Shown in pieces: positions 34,468 through 35,884 of a stretch of 35,884 nucleotides of DNA. The position numbers and the translations under genes were made by a program. How positions within the stretch are numbered: the stretch's first letter is position 1; every line of letters begins with the position of its first letter. The notes under the pieces were generated by a model that worked only from the letters and a program-made list of their open reading frames with translations, was not told the DNA's origin and did no database searches. The stretch comes from Lachnospiraceae bacterium (lineage in GTDB: Bacteria; Bacillota; Clostridia; Lachnospirales; Lachnospiraceae), in assembly GCA_900751785.1 (NCBI GenBank), contig CAADSM010000134.1, forward strand, positions 1-35,884, written 5' to 3'.

Positions 34468-35118
34468 ATGAGACTGAGAAATATTCCGAGAGCTGAGGGA
34501 ACGATACAGGCGCATCCGGCAGTGATCAAAAGACCGGAGGCGCAGAAGGGGTGCTGGCGCCAGGTATTTGGAAATAAGAATCCGGTCTATATTGAGATAG
34601 GAATGGGAAAGGGCAGATTTATCCTGGATATGGCGAAAAAATATCCGGATATTAATTTTGTCGGGATCGAACGTTATTCCAGCGTGCTCCTGCGCGCTGT
34701 TGAGAAATATGACACAGAGGAGTACCGGGAACTGACCAATGTCCGTTTTGTCTGCATGGATGCAAGAAATATTACGGATGTATTCGCGCCGGGTGAGGTT
34801 GGGAAGATCTACCTGAACTTCTCTGATCCGTGGCCCAAGGCGAGACATGCCAAGAGACGGCTGACCTCCACGGAGTTCCTGGAGCGCTATGAGCAGATCC
34901 TGCCGGAGGAAGGGACGATCGAGTTTAAGACAGACAATACAGAGCTGTTCAACTTTTCTCTGGAGCAGATCAAGGAAGCCGGATGGACTGTCCAGCGCTT
35001 TACTTATGACCTGCATCATCATGAGGAATTAAATAAGGAAAATATTATGACAGAGTATGAAGAAAAGTTTTCCCGCAAAGGGAATCCGATCAATATGCTG
35101 ATCGCAGTGAGAAAGTGA
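34468..35118 (+). CDS. trmB: tRNA (guanine-N7)-methyltransferase TrmB
   Basis: A 216-residue SAM-dependent enzyme that makes m7G at position 46 of tRNA variable loops. SAM-binding EIGMGKGRF (43-51), the acidic GIERYSS (66-72), MDARNI (97-102) and the tRNA-binding signature NFSDPWPKARHAKRRL (117-132) are all present, as are the late FKTDN and EEKFSRKGNPI. GGGGAGG lies nine bases before ATG 34468. It is divergent from the V-ATPase operon. Confidence 0.96.
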   Translation: MRLRNIPRAEGTIQAHPAVIKRPEAQKGCWRQVFGNKNPVYIEIGMGKGRFILDMAKKYPDINFVGIERYSSVLLRAVEKYDTEEYRELTNVRFVCMDARNITDVFAPGEVGKIYLNFSDPWPKARHAKRRLTSTEFLERYEQILPEEGTIEFKTDNTELFNFSLEQIKEAGWTVQRFTYDLHHHEELNKENIMTEYEEKFSRKGNPINMLIAVRK

Positions 35119-35280
35119 CGGGACGCATGGTCCTTTGTGCAGAAATGTAACAGTTTTTCCCTTTTTGAATAAAATAATTGTATAGATGAATTTGCCGGAA
35201 AAACCGGTGTAAGCGGGAGCCCGGCGGAAGTTCCCGGGCGGCGGTCTGAGAGAAAATGCGGAAGAGGCAGGTGGATCGAT

Positions 35281-35448
35281 ATGGGAAAGGGAAAAAACTG
35301 GAAAAGATGCATGGCGGAATTGTTTTACTGCAATCCCAGGCTGAACAAGCGGGTGCTCTGCATACGCAATTCGCTGTGCGAGATCAAGCAGATACTGAAT
35401 ACAGAGTTCTGCCGGAAGGGGGAACGGCAGAAGGAAAGGCACAGGTGA
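35281..35448 (+). CDS. Small Cys-rich basic protein, unknown
   Basis: A 55-residue ORF, ATG 35281 to TGA 35446-35448. It starts MGKGKNWKRCMAELFYCNPR and has five cysteines (10, 17, 27, 33, 44) and many Lys/Arg. AGGTGGATCG upstream can serve as ribosome site. Its stop overlaps GTG 35445, the favoured start of the thioredoxin gene, in a classic GTGA overlap, which supports translation of both. Opposing this, a frame continuous with the thioredoxin ORF also runs through the region. No family recognised. Confidence 0.5.
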   Translation: MGKGKNWKRCMAELFYCNPRLNKRVLCIRNSLCEIKQILNTEFCRKGERQKERHR

Positions 35449-35771
35449 GCGGAATGATCATCGATGTGACAGAAGCGAATTTCCGGCGGGAAGTGAGCGA
35501 GGCGGAGCTGCCTGTGCTCCTGGAGTTTTATGCCGCCTGGTGCGGCAGGTGTGCTATGATGGCGGATGTCCTGGCAGAGTTTGCGGAAAAAAATGCGGGC
35601 AGTGTCAAGGTATGCCGGGCGGATATAGACCGCTCGCCGGGATTGGCGGGAAAATTCGGCGTGGAGAAGGTGCCTGCTTTTATCGCATTCCGCAGGGGAG
35701 AGGCGCAGCGTGCGGCAGTCGGAGTGGTGCCCTATCAGGCGCTGGACGAGATCTGCGGCGGGCATGAATGA
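35445..35771 (+). CDS. Thioredoxin-like protein with CGRC active site
   Basis: A 108-residue thioredoxin fold from GTG 35445, 105 residues if ATG 35454 is used. The redox motif is WCGRC (C33, C36 from GTG) in place of the usual WCGPC, preceded by LLEFYAAW; the cis-proline lies in EKVPAFIAF. It would act on protein disulfides in the cytoplasm, since no signal peptide is visible. AAGGAAAGG at 35431-35439 fits GTG 35445. The frame is open to ATG 35256, but that extension overlaps the small Cys-rich ORF and does not resemble thioredoxin. Confidence 0.85.
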   Translation: MSGMIIDVTEANFRREVSEAELPVLLEFYAAWCGRCAMMADVLAEFAEKNAGSVKVCRADIDRSPGLAGKFGVEKVPAFIAFRRGEAQRAAVGVVPYQALDEICGGHE

Positions 35772-35794
35772 ATCGACGCAAAAAATTGTAACTA

Positions 35795-35812
35795 TTCAGC
35801 CTTCCGGCTGAA
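35795..35812. terminator. Hairpin after the thioredoxin gene
   Basis: TTCAGCC (35795-35801) with GGCTGAA (35806-35812), loop TTCC. No T run follows on the plus strand, so termination is uncertain; on the minus strand a T-rich stretch lies some 9-15 bases beyond. Confidence 0.4.
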
Positions 35813-35856
35813 CCATATAAAAAAGAGACGAAATTTTTTCTGCTATATCGACTAAG

Positions 35857-35865
35857 TTATCCACA
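35857..35865 (+). promoter_or_regulatory. DnaA-box 9-mer
   Basis: TTATCCACA, an exact match to the high-affinity DnaA box, 20 bp from the window edge, followed by a GGAAAA/TTTTCC hairpin (35866-35881). Only one is visible, so it may be a regulatory or titration site or chance. Confidence 0.45.
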
Positions 35866-35884
35866 GGAAAAACTGTTTTCCAGG

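Noticed and set aside
35256..35444. N-terminal extension of the thioredoxin
   Set aside because: Low similarity to any thioredoxin part, and it conflicts with the small Cys-rich ORF that has its own ribosome site and GTGA overlap.
1..35884. CRISPR array, prophage, transposon, tRNA or rRNA
   Set aside because: None seen: the only regular repeats are the coding TPR units, and no integrase or transposase motifs or cloverleaf/rRNA sequences were recognised.

Overview
The window looks like chromosomal DNA from a gut Lachnospiraceae-type clostridium. The evidence is a moderately GC-rich Firmicute style with strong AGGAGG ribosome sites, an ECF-type thiamine transporter under a TPP riboswitch, a V-type rather than F-type ATPase operon in this stretch, a murI-DUF1934 pair, and a surface glycosidase with a KTGD-type C-terminal anchor. 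The genus assignment is inference. No rRNA, tRNA, CRISPR array or transposase was seen.

Layout, left to right. 1-352: 3' end of a TPR-repeat gene with nearly identical 102-bp units. 590-1629: promoter, TPP riboswitch with several competing hairpins, thiT and its terminator. 1718-3756: OmpR-family regulator and a four-TM histidine kinase. 3753-5209: BrnQ branched-chain amino-acid carrier. 5267-8554: a 1095-residue protein joining an endonuclease Q-like PHP nuclease plus zinc knuckle to a complete UvrD/Rep helicase. 8551-13043: RNA-binding CvfB-like protein and replicative polymerase DnaE. 13130-15633: phosphofructokinase, glutamate racemase, DUF1934 protein and a strong terminator. 15634-15850: non-coding, structured or repeated DNA. 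15851-21137: a 1703-residue cell-surface GH20 enzyme. 21187-21766 (minus): a small membrane protein of unknown function. 21869-25417: cardiolipin synthase, a lipoprotein trigger-factor-like foldase and an aldose-epimerase-like protein.

25445-34229 (minus): a nine-gene V-type ATPase operon, transcribed in the order G/H-C-I-K-F-E-A-B-D, from a clear promoter at 34202-34229 to a bidirectional terminator at 25445-25485. Divergent from it are trmB (tRNA m7G46 methyltransferase), a 55-codon cysteine-rich small ORF and a CGRC thioredoxin that overlaps the small ORF by four bases. The window ends in a perfect DnaA-box 9-mer.

The most notable item is the EndoQ-UvrD fusion. It keeps all visible PHP metal ligands, four zinc-knuckle cysteines and all recognisable superfamily 1 helicase motifs. 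It also carries two candidate sliding-clamp motifs, QMNFF at the end of the nuclease half and QMSLF at the extreme C-terminus. DnaE, two genes downstream, has QMTLF. This suggests a clamp-tethered 'nick then unwind' repair enzyme for deaminated bases. That function is inferred; family and motifs are read directly. Second is the thiT leader, where the P1 strand of the TPP aptamer is also part of a competing 10-bp hairpin.
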